From: Verrucomicrobiota bacterium
Lineage (GTDB): Bacteria; Verrucomicrobiota; Verrucomicrobiia; Limisphaerales; UBA1319
Length of the DNA: 64,000 nucleotides
Direction: 5' to 3'
Assembly (NCBI GenBank): GCA_022711435.1
Contig: JAKLFB010000023.1
Span: forward strand, 25,068-89,067
In this document: positions 1 to 8,544 of the stretch, piece by piece
Layout: each line of letters begins with the position of its first letter
Numbering within the stretch: the first letter of the stretch is position 1
Position numbers and translations under genes: made by a program
The notes under the pieces: model-generated
The model's input: the letters and a program-made list of their open reading frames with translations, nothing else
Told to the model about the DNA's origin: nothing
Databases searched by the model: none

Positions 1-2
1 AG

Positions 3-152
3 GACTCGGTGGATTGGGCGGCGGTATTGGCAGCCTGCCTCGAGTATGGCGGGACGGAGTGGATCACGATCGAGCAGGAGGCGTATCCGGACGGCAAGTC
101 GCCGATGGAATGCTCGGCGCTGTCGCTGGCCGGTCTGAAGAAGATCCTGTGA
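3..152 (+). CDS. sugar phosphate isomerase/epimerase, C-terminal end (partial)
   Basis: The window opens inside this gene; the last 49 codons and a TGA stop are visible. The residues read like the end of a xylose isomerase-like TIM barrel: a strand ending in EWITIEQE, where the acidic residues would be late barrel residues, and then a short helix ending in LAGLKKIL. Such proteins are common in PVC genomes as sugar epimerases of unknown substrate. The next gene starts 17 bases downstream on the same strand, so the two may be cotranscribed. The call rests on a short segment. Confidence 0.6.
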   Translation, partial: DSVDWAAVLAACLEYGGTEWITIEQEAYPDGKSPMECSALSLAGLKKIL

Positions 153-169
153 ATCGAGGCAGGCCGCCC

Positions 170-1021
170 GTGTGGCTGCGGATGGCTGGCTGGGGGCTGC
201 TGGCCCTGACGCCGCTTGTGTCGGGCTGGGGGGCGGTCTACGACCTCCAGGTGGTCACGGACGCATCGCCGGATTACGGCGACCTGCCCCGTCTGGTGCG
301 AAGCGCCACGAGCCGGTGGGCGGCCCCGGCGGAGAAGTGCTGGGCGATGTTTTACTGGGTTAACCGCGCCCGCCGGCAGACCTCGCCGATGGAGGTTCAC
401 GGGCTGGCGGTGACCGACCCGATCCGGCAGTTCAACGATTACGGCTACACGATGTGCAGCACCGTGGCGGGGATGAACTGCGCCCTGTGGGATGCGATGG
501 GCTTTCGGGCCAAGTACTGGGACATCAGCCTGCATACGGTCCCCGAGGTCGAGTATGACGGCGGGTGGCACATGTATGACAACAGCATGAGCGCCCTCTA
601 CACCCTCTGCGATGGCCGGACCATTGCCGGGGTGGCCGACATCGGAAAGGAGGGCGCCTGCGCCGCATCGGAAGGCCGGGTCGAGCCGGGCCACATCGCC
701 CGATACCACTGCCTGATGGCGACCAGCCCGAACGGGTTCCTGACGGGGGCGGACACGGTGCGCAGCCTCGAGGAGGAAGCGCGCTGCTGCAACGTCATCA
801 CCGGCTTGAGGATCCGCGGCGAGTCCCGAAGGGAGACCGAGGCAGACGAGAGCCGGATCGAGGTCAGCACGGTGAACGGCAGGGCGTGGCAGACCGTATG
901 GGAGGCGGCGGGGGTTGGCGGGAATCCAGTGTCGGTGGATCTGGTGGATGAGGTCAACGGCGCCTACGAGGTCTTGGTGCGAGTGACGTTGACGGGGCGG
1001 GATCGAGGAGCATCTGTATGA
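170..1021 (+). CDS. secreted transglutaminase-like protein, frameshifted near its 3' end
   Basis: A GTG start at 170 is preceded by a GAGGCAGG ribosome site; an ATG at 182 is the alternative. The N-terminus is a hydrophobic signal peptide (GWGLLALTPLVSGWG). The middle has a transglutaminase/protease-like core: a Cys in the MCSTVAGMNCALW segment, a His in GGWHMYDNS and a following Asp, in the order expected for a Cys-His-Asp triad. The frame stops at 1019-1021, but the next 150 bases continue a sensible protein in another frame (separate entry), so the gene is probably frameshifted. A secreted peptidase or peptide-processing role is inferred only from the fold; the substrate is unknown. Confidence 0.6.
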   Translation: MWLRMAGWGLLALTPLVSGWGAVYDLQVVTDASPDYGDLPRLVRSATSRWAAPAEKCWAMFYWVNRARRQTSPMEVHGLAVTDPIRQFNDYGYTMCSTVAGMNCALWDAMGFRAKYWDISLHTVPEVEYDGGWHMYDNSMSALYTLCDGRTIAGVADIGKEGACAASEGRVEPGHIARYHCLMATSPNGFLTGADTVRSLEEEARCCNVITGLRIRGESRRETEADESRIEVSTVNGRAWQTVWEAAGVGGNPVSVDLVDEVNGAYEVLVRVTLTGRDRGASV

Positions 1022-1160
1022 ACGGATCCTGCCGGCGCCGGTCGATGCGCGGCATGTCCGTTTCGAGATCACGGCGGCCCGGACGCTGACCGTCAGCGAA
1101 GTTGAGGTGCTGGATTTCATCCGCTACGAGCCGTTCGATCTGCGGGTGGCGCTGCCGTAG
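1002..1160 (+). pseudogene. out-of-frame C-terminal continuation of the transglutaminase-like gene
   Basis: Read in the frame of codons starting at positions divisible by three, this segment gives a 52-residue tail (IEEHLYERILPAPVDARHV, then RFEITAARTL and VLDFIRYEPF) ending at a TAG at 1158-1160. It has the strand-rich character of a C-terminal beta domain and has no start codon of its own. One inserted base or two missing bases around 992-1001, within GACGGGGCGGGATC, would join it to the upstream frame. A sequencing error in the G-rich tract and a true mutation are both possible. Confidence 0.55.
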
Positions 1161-1231
1161 GGAGGTTTTTTATCCGAGGGCGGTTGCGAGTGCCGGGCAG
1201 TTGGCGAGCCGGCATTGGAACGGGCATGAGT

Positions 1232-2515
1232 TTACCGTTTGGGGTTTTGGTGGATGAGGAAGTTGGCGAGGAGCATAAACACCAGGCAGCCGGGGAAGAA
1301 CGCGCCGAGCAGTGCAAAGGGGAGCATGTCAGGGGGGGAGGAGGCATCGAGGTGGGCGTATCGAGCGGCCAGCATGGCTCCGGCAAGCCCGATGAGTGCA
1401 AGGACGATGGCAAAGATTCTGGCGACCTGGCGGGGCCAGCCCCGAGGGCATGCGAAGACGCCCGAGACGGGAATCAGCAGGACGCCGCAGACCAGCGCGG
1501 CCAGAGAGAACCCGAAGTTGCCCGTGGCGGCGCTAAGGATCAGGAACAAGGCTGCGGCGCCGAGGCATGCGGCCAGCCAATTCGAGGCGGTCGTTTGTTC
1601 CACCGAGAGCGCAAGCCGGCCGAACCGGTGAAAGCGAAGGAGCAGGTTGAAAAGCGGCTGGGCAGTCCAGGAGAGGAGGACGAAGAGGACGTAGGCGATG
1701 CGCAGCGGCAGGACCCAGGGTGCGAGCGCGGGGTGGTCGGCGGCGATCGATCCCAGCCAGCGGCTGGCGAAGAAGCCTCCGAGGACGATGCCCCATTGGG
1801 TGGCGGGGGTGAGCTTGGCCATGGCCAGGAAATAGCGCAGCATGAGTGCGTAGATGGCATGGCGGGCTTTGAGGGCTTCGATGATGCCTTGGCGGGCCCA
1901 GTCGAGGGTCGGATCCAGCCGGAGGGCTTCGCGGAAGTGCTCGAGGGCCTTTTGGGGCTGGCCCTGTTCGAGGAGCGTCCAGCCCTGGTTGGCGTGGGTG
2001 ATCGGGTCCTGGGGATTGCGGGCGAGGGCGGCGCCGATGGCGTGGCCGGCCTCGGTCTTGCGGCCGAGCTTGACCAGCGCGATGGCGCGCAGGTTGGCGC
2101 AGGCGATATGCTCGGCGTCGAGGCGGAGGCCGGACTCGGCAGCGGCCAATGCATCGGCCCACTGTTTTTGATCGAGGCGGAGCTGGCCGAGGAACGCGTG
2201 GTAATCGGGATCGGCGGGGTCGAGGCGGAGGGCTTCCTGGATGGCGTCGATGGCCTCGCGGGTTCGGTTGCGTTGGCCGAGGACGCGGGCCAGGGCATAG
2301 AATGCGAAGGGGAGGTCCGGGCCGAGGTGGACGGCCTGGCGGGCGGCGTGTTCGGCGGGGTCCCACTGCTGGCGGTCGGCCAAGCAGAGGGCCAGGAGCG
2401 AGTGGGCGCTGGCGTTCTGGGGATCGGCGGCGAGGGCCTGGCGGAGCTCGGCCTCAGCGAGGTCGAAGCGCGATTGGTCGTAGAGGAGGGCGGCGCGCTG
2501 GAGGTGGGGGTTCAT
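1232..2515 (-). CDS. TPR-repeat membrane protein
   Basis: This is a protein of 427 residues with two halves. Residues 1 to about 205 are tandem tetratricopeptide repeats, with repeated DPxxxxAHxLLA and ALRLDP patterns. Residues from about 230 onward form five or six hydrophobic membrane segments. The ATG lies one base after the TGA of the upstream AAA+ ATPase gene (stop at 2519-2517), so the two are translationally coupled. The repeats suggest a scaffold for protein partners at the inner membrane, and the coupled ATPase, which also begins with TPR-like repeats, is the obvious candidate. No enzymatic motif is visible. An in-frame upstream start at 2572 is less likely because it runs back into the ATPase gene. 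Confidence 0.7.
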   Translation of the reverse strand: MNPHLQRAALLYDQSRFDLAEAELRQALAADPQNASAHSLLALCLADRQQWDPAEHAARQAVHLGPDLPFAFYALARVLGQRNRTREAIDAIQEALRLDPADPDYHAFLGQLRLDQKQWADALAAAESGLRLDAEHIACANLRAIALVKLGRKTEAGHAIGAALARNPQDPITHANQGWTLLEQGQPQKALEHFREALRLDPTLDWARQGIIEALKARHAIYALMLRYFLAMAKLTPATQWGIVLGGFFASRWLGSIAADHPALAPWVLPLRIAYVLFVLLSWTAQPLFNLLLRFHRFGRLALSVEQTTASNWLAACLGAAALFLILSAATGNFGFSLAALVCGVLLIPVSGVFACPRGWPRQVARIFAIVLALIGLAGAMLAARYAHLDASSPPDMLPFALLGAFFPGCLVFMLLANFLIHQNPKR

Positions 2516-2516
2516 T

Positions 2517-3896
2517 TCACGCGAGCCCCATGAACTTGAGGATATCGTCGTAAAGCCCGCCCTGGTTGGCATAGAGGGCGTAATTGCGGGCAGTGGCGAA
2601 CCACTCGCGGGTGGTGGGTTTCAGGGTGGCGGCGGCCTGGGCGAGGTCGCGGGTGGAGAGCGGGGCGGGGGCGCCGGATTGCATCGCTTCACGCAGCTTC
2701 TTCTCGATGGCGACATCGACGACGGCCTTGAGATCCGCGCCGGAGAAATGGTCGGTCCGGCGGGCGAGGTGCTCGAAGTCGATGTCGGCGACGGGCTTGC
2801 CGCGGCAGAGGAGGCGGAGGATGGCGGCGCGGGCGGCGGCGTCGGGGGGAGGGACGAACAGGATGCGGTCGAAGCGGCCGGGCCGGCGGAACGCGGCATC
2901 GAGGTGCCAGGGTGCGTTGGTGGCGGCGAGGATGAGGACGCCTTCGTTGGAGGATTGGACGCCGTCGAGCTCGGCGAGGAACTGGTTGATGAGCTGGCGT
3001 CCGGCGTGCTGGCGCATGTCGCCGCGGCTGGCGCCGAGGGCGTCGGCTTCGTCGAAGAACAGGACGCAAGGCCGGTGGGCGCGGGCCTGCTCGAACAGCT
3101 CATGGAGGTTGCGCTCGCTGTTGCCGATCCACATGTCCAGCACGTCATGGATGCCGACCGAGATGAACCCGGCGCGGATTTCGCCGGCGGTGGCGCGGGC
3201 GAGGAAGGTCTTGCCGCAGCCGGGCGGGCCGTAGGTGAGGATGCCGCCGCCAATGGATTTGCCGTAGGCCTGGTAGATCTCGGGACGGGTGATCGGGTAG
3301 ATGATCTTGAGGCGGATCTCCTCTTTGAGATCGTCCATGCCGCCGACATCGGCAAAGGTAAGGCGGGGGCGCTCGACCTCGACAGGTTGCGGGAGCTCGG
3401 CATCGCCGGCGCGAGCGCGGAGGCGGCCCTCGATCCGCTCGCTGGTTTCCGGATCAGCGTTGAAACCCAGCTGGCTGGCCAGCTCGGGATCGGCTGCGGC
3501 GGGATCGAGATCGATGGCGCGGCGATATTCGGCGACAGCGGCGGCGGTCTCTCCCATGTGGAACAGCAGACGGGCGTGGAGAAGAAACGCGAGGGCGGGC
3601 GCGCCGGGCTGCTGGACGATGTCCTCGATCAGGACGAGGGCGTGGCTGCGTTTGCCGAGCTGGAGGAAGGCGCGGGCGAGGCCGATCTTGAGGGGTACGC
3701 GGTCGGGGGCGAGGGCCAGGGCGCGGCGGAATTCTTTTTCGGCTTCGTCGGGCAGGCCGGACTCGAGCAGTTTTTCTCCAAGCTGCTGGCGCAGGGGCGC
3801 ATTATCGGGCGAGAGGCGAACCGCCTCGCGGAGGGTATCGAGGTCGTCGGGCGACGGCGATCCGTGAGGGCCGGGCGGGTTAGGCCGTGAATCCAT
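2517..3896 (-). CDS. AAA+ ATPase with N-terminal TPR-like repeats
   Basis: This is a protein of 459 residues. Residues 20-140 are helical repeats of TPR type. Residues from about 180 are a classic AAA module of the CDC48/Vps4/FtsH-like group: an entry motif FADVGGMDDLK, Walker A GPPGCGKT at residues 223-230, Walker B VLFFDEAD, a sensor segment LILAATNAPW and an arginine-finger region FRRPGRFDR. It lacks the membrane anchor and protease domain of FtsH. The family remodels or unfolds proteins by ATP hydrolysis, with the repeats probably choosing partners. It is coupled to the downstream TPR membrane protein by a one-base gap, which suggests a membrane-associated remodelling complex. The start at 3896 (MDSRPN) was preferred to 3932. 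Confidence 0.8.
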   Translation of the reverse strand: MDSRPNPPGPHGSPSPDDLDTLREAVRLSPDNAPLRQQLGEKLLESGLPDEAEKEFRRALALAPDRVPLKIGLARAFLQLGKRSHALVLIEDIVQQPGAPALAFLLHARLLFHMGETAAAVAEYRRAIDLDPAAADPELASQLGFNADPETSERIEGRLRARAGDAELPQPVEVERPRLTFADVGGMDDLKEEIRLKIIYPITRPEIYQAYGKSIGGGILTYGPPGCGKTFLARATAGEIRAGFISVGIHDVLDMWIGNSERNLHELFEQARAHRPCVLFFDEADALGASRGDMRQHAGRQLINQFLAELDGVQSSNEGVLILAATNAPWHLDAAFRRPGRFDRILFVPPPDAAARAAILRLLCRGKPVADIDFEHLARRTDHFSGADLKAVVDVAIEKKLREAMQSGAPAPLSTRDLAQAAATLKPTTREWFATARNYALYANQGGLYDDILKFMGLA

Positions 3897-4085
3897 GGGG
3901 TGGAGCGAAACGAAAAGGCTGGCCGGGGTCAAGCGCGAAGCCGCGGGCGCCTGGGGTCGGGGGCGCGGCCGATGGATCGAGGGTAGACGCAGGGCGTTGG
4001 GATACGGTATTGGAGAGGCGCTTGCGGGCGGGGCGGGATGATGTCATATGTATCCGCGCGTGGCAGGAGAATTGCTTTCAGGAAG

Positions 4086-4955
4086 ATGACTCTACGGATT
4101 GAGAAACGGATGCAGCGGATGGAGCGCAGCGGGACGGCGTTCACGCTGATCGAGCTGCTGGTGGTGATCGCGATCATCGCGATCCTGGCGGGGATGCTCC
4201 TGCCGGCGCTGGGTCGCGCGAAGGAGAAGGCGCGGGCGGTGAACTGTCTATCGACATTGCGGCAATGGGGGCTGGGGCTGCAGGTGCAGGCGACGGACAA
4301 CGATGATCGGGTTCCGCGGGATGGTACGGACCAGGGCGGCCAGTATGGGGTGGACACGGGCAATCGGTCGGGGCCCGGCTCGCCGCTGGATCCGGCCGCG
4401 TGGTTCAACGTGCTGCCGTCGGTGATGAAGGACCGCCCCTTTTCAAACTACTGGATGGGCGTGACAGGCGATTTCAGGAAGAACCTGCCGTTCCCGGGCG
4501 GGATCGGCAAGATCTGGCATTGCCCGGCGGCCCAGGCCGCGTCAGGCGAGAATTTCTTGAAGGGCGGATCCTTCGGCTTTTTCAGCTATGTCATGAACCT
4601 GGATCTCAAGCTCAAGACCAGCGTCCGCAACAACGTCCAGGGCAACAGCTACGATTATCCGCAAATGCCCCGGCTGGGGACCATCCGCCAAGCCTCGGCG
4701 ACCGTGTTGCTGGTGGACGCGGTCTTCAGTCCAACCCGGGAGGATTATGTGGATACGCCGGACCGGAACGGGATCTTTCCGGCGGCGCGAAGCAACCGAT
4801 TCGCGCAGCGGCACGGGAACCGGGGGGCCAACCTGGTGTTTGTGGACGGGCACGCCGGCTGGTTTGCGCGGAGCTACGTCACCAACGGCACCGCCTCACG
4901 CGAGGAAAAGTTCAATCCGGACATCGTCTGGAATCCGAATCGGGATCTATTCTAA
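4086..4955 (+). CDS. prepilin-like protein with H-X9-DG C-terminal motif
   Basis: This protein of about 289 residues starts with a short basic leader followed by FTLIELLVVIAIIAILAG, the type IV prepilin/pseudopilin cleavage and methylation signal with the conserved Glu at +5. After the hydrophobic helix come RAKEKARAVNCLSTLRQWG and a variable domain, then the HGNRGANLVFVDGH segment that defines the H-X9-DG family. This group is strongly expanded in Verrucomicrobiota and Planctomycetota; its members are thought to be processed by a prepilin peptidase and shown at the membrane or surface, but their job is not established. The ATG at 4086 puts the signal near the N-terminus; 4038 would add 16 residues. 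It lies 25 bases upstream of a large secreted protein gene. Confidence 0.85.
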   Translation: MTLRIEKRMQRMERSGTAFTLIELLVVIAIIAILAGMLLPALGRAKEKARAVNCLSTLRQWGLGLQVQATDNDDRVPRDGTDQGGQYGVDTGNRSGPGSPLDPAAWFNVLPSVMKDRPFSNYWMGVTGDFRKNLPFPGGIGKIWHCPAAQAASGENFLKGGSFGFFSYVMNLDLKLKTSVRNNVQGNSYDYPQMPRLGTIRQASATVLLVDAVFSPTREDYVDTPDRNGIFPAARSNRFAQRHGNRGANLVFVDGHAGWFARSYVTNGTASREEKFNPDIVWNPNRDLF

Positions 4956-4980
4956 CACGTCAAACGCCGAGCCAACGATC

Positions 4981-7734
4981 ATGAGAACAAGCATCTTGTC
5001 GAGCCTTTGGGCCCTTTGGATGGGCGGAAGCGCGGTCCTGGGGGGCATCGTCTTGAACGAGCCGTTCGATTATACGGACGGGCCGGTCACGACGGTCTCG
5101 AGCGGTTTATGGCAGGCGCATAGCGGGACGGCGGGGCAGGCGGACGTGTCCGGTGGAGCGTTGCGGTTGACCCAGGCCGAAGGCGAGGATGTGAACACCC
5201 CGCTCGCCGGCCAGCCGTACGCTGTGGATGGGAACCACGTGCTCTACGCGAGAGTGAAAGCGGCATTCACATCCCTGCCGACGGGCACGCCGGGATACTT
5301 CGCGCATTTCAAGGATGCGAGCACGGGATTTCGGGGGCGGTTGTATGCCACGACGAACGCGGCGGCGGAAGGGTGTCTGCGGATCGGGGTGAGCAACGGG
5401 GGCGGATCGCCCTCGGTGGTTTTTCCCCTGGACCTGATCCTGGGGGCCGCTCATCAGCTGGTGATGCGGTACGACGTCAGCACCGCGACCACGACCCTCT
5501 GGATCGACCCGGTCCAGGAGTCCGATCCGTCGGTGACGGCCGTTGACAATGCGAACGTGTTGGCGATCGTCGGATGGGCATTTCGCCAATCGGGAGGGAT
5601 TGGCGGGATGGGGGTCGACGAGGTCGTGGTGGGAACGGCATTTGGAGACGTAATTTCATCGGGAACTGGCGGGGAGGATCCGCCCGCGATCGTGCAGCAT
5701 CCGGCGGGCCGAGAGGTCGAGGAGGGCGGCACGGCAACGCTGAGCGTGGTCGCAACCGGCACCGCGCCGCTGCGGTATCAGTGGCTTTTCGAGAACGGCG
5801 ATCTCGAGGGCGAGACCAACGCCGCCCTGACGCTGTTTGGCGTGACCACGAATCAGGCGGGCGATTATCGGGTGCGGGTGACCAACCCTTACGGCCAGGC
5901 ATTGAGCGATCCGGCGCGGCTGACGGTGAAGCCGCCGGCGGGACCGGTGGTGGCGGATATTGCCGATGTGCGCTCCCAGGTGGATCCGGCGCTTTACACG
6001 CCGACGAACACCACGGCCCTGCACACGATCGAAGGCGTGGTGACAACGCATGTCAACCTGACGGGGCCCGGGACCAACTGGCTGTTCTACCTGCAGGATG
6101 CGACGGCGGGGATTGCGGTTTTCTGGACGGGTGGCGCGGAGCGAATGACGCTCGCGGCGGGAGACAAGCTGCGAGTGACGGCGCCGCTGACCCATTACAA
6201 CGGGCTGCTCGAGCTGGCGCCCACGGTGGCCAACGCCGAGCATGAGGTCGTGCGGATGGCCACCAACCAGCCGCTGCCGGCCGCGCGCGTGCTCGATCCG
6301 GGCTGGACGAACACGCCATCGGTGATCGAGGGCTACGAGGGCAGCTACATAGTCGTCTCGAACGCGACGCTCGATCTGACGGCGCCGAACTTCCCGGCGC
6401 CACCATCGGGGGGCACGGTGAACATCACGACCGAGCTAGGGGAGGCGTTTGTGTTGCGGGTGGATCCAAGGACGGATATTGCGGGACAGGCGAAGCCGGT
6501 CGGGACGGTGACGGTCTACGGCGTGCTGGGCCAGTATGACACGTCGGCGCCGCGGCTCGAGGGCTACCAGCTCATCCCGACGCGGATGGCGGACATCATC
6601 GGCGCGCTGAAGGCGCCCACGGTGCGGTTCACGAACGTGCTCGAGAACCTGATCCGGCCCGGCGATGCGCCGACCAACCAGTATTCGGAGCTGGTATTGC
6701 GGCCGGGGGAGCGCTTGCGGATCACGGCCGAGATCAGCGATGACCAGGAGCTTCCCGTCACCGTGACGACACCGGGGGAGATCCCCGCGGGCGCCCGATG
6801 GACGATCACGCCGGATGCCGGGAGCCGCCGGACGGCGGTGTTCATCTGCGAGGCGGCGGCTGCCGATGCGGGGCAGGCATGGACCATCGAGCTGCGGGCG
6901 GACAATGGCCAGCTATCGAGCGCGGTTGCATGGTCGTTATATGTGCCGACGGCGGTCGAGCAGCAGGTGATCCTATCGGAGTTTCTGGCCAATCCGCCCT
7001 CATCGACCAACCATCCTTGTTACAACCCGCTGATGCGGGATCCGCCCGTATCGCAAACGGGCGTGCAGGACGAGTATATCGAGCTGGTGAACCGGTCCGG
7101 CGCGGACCTGAACCTGGCGGGATGGTCGATTGCGGATGCGGTATCGGTGCGCCATCGGTTTTATGAGAGCCTGATATTGGGCTCTTCGAACAGCGTGGTG
7201 ATATACGGCGGGCCGCTCAATGGCGACGTCCCCAACCTGGACGTGCCGGTTGCGCCCGCGAGCGAGGGCACCGCGGGGCTCGCCCTCAACAACAGCGGCA
7301 CGGAAGCCATCCTCGTCCGCAATGCCAGCGACCGGCTCGTGGCGCGCGTGTTTTACACGGGCGCCGATGTGTCGAGCGAGGGCGCCCTGGCGCGATTTCC
7401 GGATCTGGACGGCCCTTTTGTGCCGCAGGCGTGGATTGCGATGCGGGGAGTGACGCCCGGGCGGCAATACACCGGGCAGGCGTGGGCGGAGCCGGCTGCG
7501 CCTTTGGCCAGCATCAAGCCCGTCCGGGTTGTTGCGACCGCGAATGAGAACGTGTCGCTGCAATGGGAGGCCGATCCGCAGCGGCCCTACACGATCTGGC
7601 AGACCGACGATCTGGGGAGCGTCTTTGTGCCGGTTCGGTATGGGCTGACCTTTGCGGACAGCGCGGGATTGTTCAATGACCCGACATCGGCGGGCAGCTC
7701 GCAGCGGTTCTACTGGATCAGCGCGCCGGAATGA
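4981..7734 (+). CDS. large secreted protein with Ig-like and lamin-tail domains
   Basis: This is a protein of 917 residues with an N-terminal signal peptide (MRTSILSSLWALWMGGSAVLGG). After it comes a LamG-like beta-sandwich, beginning LNEPFDYTDG. An immunoglobulin-like domain at about residues 235-320 shows the pattern ATLSVVATG, RYQWLFENG and AGDYRVRVTNPYG. A central OB-fold-like region follows, and a lamin-tail-type domain near residues 660-790 (VILSEFLANPP, EYIELVNRSGADLNLAGW). The C-terminus resembles the short tail found on many verrucomicrobial exported proteins (QWEADPQRPYTIWQTDDLG). No catalytic motif was found, so adhesion or binding is more likely than enzymatic action. It sits between two prepilin-like genes on the same strand. 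Confidence 0.75.
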   Translation: MRTSILSSLWALWMGGSAVLGGIVLNEPFDYTDGPVTTVSSGLWQAHSGTAGQADVSGGALRLTQAEGEDVNTPLAGQPYAVDGNHVLYARVKAAFTSLPTGTPGYFAHFKDASTGFRGRLYATTNAAAEGCLRIGVSNGGGSPSVVFPLDLILGAAHQLVMRYDVSTATTTLWIDPVQESDPSVTAVDNANVLAIVGWAFRQSGGIGGMGVDEVVVGTAFGDVISSGTGGEDPPAIVQHPAGREVEEGGTATLSVVATGTAPLRYQWLFENGDLEGETNAALTLFGVTTNQAGDYRVRVTNPYGQALSDPARLTVKPPAGPVVADIADVRSQVDPALYTPTNTTALHTIEGVVTTHVNLTGPGTNWLFYLQDATAGIAVFWTGGAERMTLAAGDKLRVTAPLTHYNGLLELAPTVANAEHEVVRMATNQPLPAARVLDPGWTNTPSVIEGYEGSYIVVSNATLDLTAPNFPAPPSGGTVNITTELGEAFVLRVDPRTDIAGQAKPVGTVTVYGVLGQYDTSAPRLEGYQLIPTRMADIIGALKAPTVRFTNVLENLIRPGDAPTNQYSELVLRPGERLRITAEISDDQELPVTVTTPGEIPAGARWTITPDAGSRRTAVFICEAAAADAGQAWTIELRADNGQLSSAVAWSLYVPTAVEQQVILSEFLANPPSSTNHPCYNPLMRDPPVSQTGVQDEYIELVNRSGADLNLAGWSIADAVSVRHRFYESLILGSSNSVVIYGGPLNGDVPNLDVPVAPASEGTAGLALNNSGTEAILVRNASDRLVARVFYTGADVSSEGALARFPDLDGPFVPQAWIAMRGVTPGRQYTGQAWAEPAAPLASIKPVRVVATANENVSLQWEADPQRPYTIWQTDDLGSVFVPVRYGLTFADSAGLFNDPTSAGSSQRFYWISAPE

Positions 7735-7828
7735 TCGGATTGGGCGGCTTATGGAAAGGGGGGCCGAAGGCGGGGATAGGGGGTGAGTTCGGGGTGAGAC
7801 TCGCGGGGTCATGGGGGAGGGGGGTTAT

Positions 7829-8512
7829 ATGGGGCAAGGGGACAGATGCGAGGGGCGGGTCTTTGGTGGATGGACGTTGCTCGAGCTGTTGGTGGTCATT
7901 GCAATCGTGGCCACGTTGACGGGGCTTCTGCTGCCGGCCGTGGGGCGGGCGCGGGACCGGGTTCGGGATGTGACATGTCTGAACCATCTGCGGCAATGGG
8001 GGCTGGCGACGCATCTGTTCGCGGTTGATAATGGCGATCGGCTGCCGCCGGAAGGAGTTCCCAATCCGGGCGACCGCGACACGAACACGGGCTGGTATAT
8101 CGATCTGCCGCGCCAGGTCGGGCTGGCGCGCTATCATGATCAGCCCTGGCGCACGAATCCCGAGGCCAATGCCGGGCGGACGCTGTGGCTGTGCCCCGCC
8201 AATCCTCGCCGCAGCAATGGGCGGAACCTTTTTCATTACTGCCTGAACGAAAAGGTCAATGGGACCGGCGAGGAGAATCGTCCGGTCCGGCTTGCGGAGG
8301 TGTCGCGTCTGGCGCTGGTGGTATGGCTATTTGACTCGAAGAACCTTCCCGCGGTCGGAAGCGCGTCGTTCGTGCACACGAATCTGCATCGGGGCGGCGC
8401 GCAGTTTTTGTTTCTCGATGGGCATGCGGAGGCATGGCCGATGGAGCGGTGGTGGGATGCGGACCGCAACCGTCCACGCACGAACCTGGATGAGATGCGG
8501 TGGACGCCGTGA
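7829..8512 (+). CDS. prepilin-like protein with H-X9-DG C-terminal motif (second copy)
   Basis: This is a protein of 227 residues with the prepilin signal GWTLLELLVVIAIVATLTG near the N-terminus, the conserved RARDRVRDVTCLNHLRQWG segment and a C-terminal HRGGAQFLFLDGHAEAWP. It belongs to the same family as the gene at 4086 but is shorter, with a different middle. The ATG at 7829 was chosen because a purine-rich GGAGGGGGG run sits about five bases upstream; ATG 7811 is also in frame. The residue before the ELL helix is Trp rather than the usual Phe, which cleavage normally tolerates. Confidence 0.82.
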   Translation: MGQGDRCEGRVFGGWTLLELLVVIAIVATLTGLLLPAVGRARDRVRDVTCLNHLRQWGLATHLFAVDNGDRLPPEGVPNPGDRDTNTGWYIDLPRQVGLARYHDQPWRTNPEANAGRTLWLCPANPRRSNGRNLFHYCLNEKVNGTGEENRPVRLAEVSRLALVVWLFDSKNLPAVGSASFVHTNLHRGGAQFLFLDGHAEAWPMERWWDADRNRPRTNLDEMRWTP

Positions 8513-8544
8513 AAGGGGCGGTGCGGGGGGGGCGGACGGGGAAT

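Noticed and set aside
1161..1190. T-run at 1165-1171 as a terminator
   Set aside because: No stable GC stem precedes it on the plus strand, so an intrinsic terminator is not supported.
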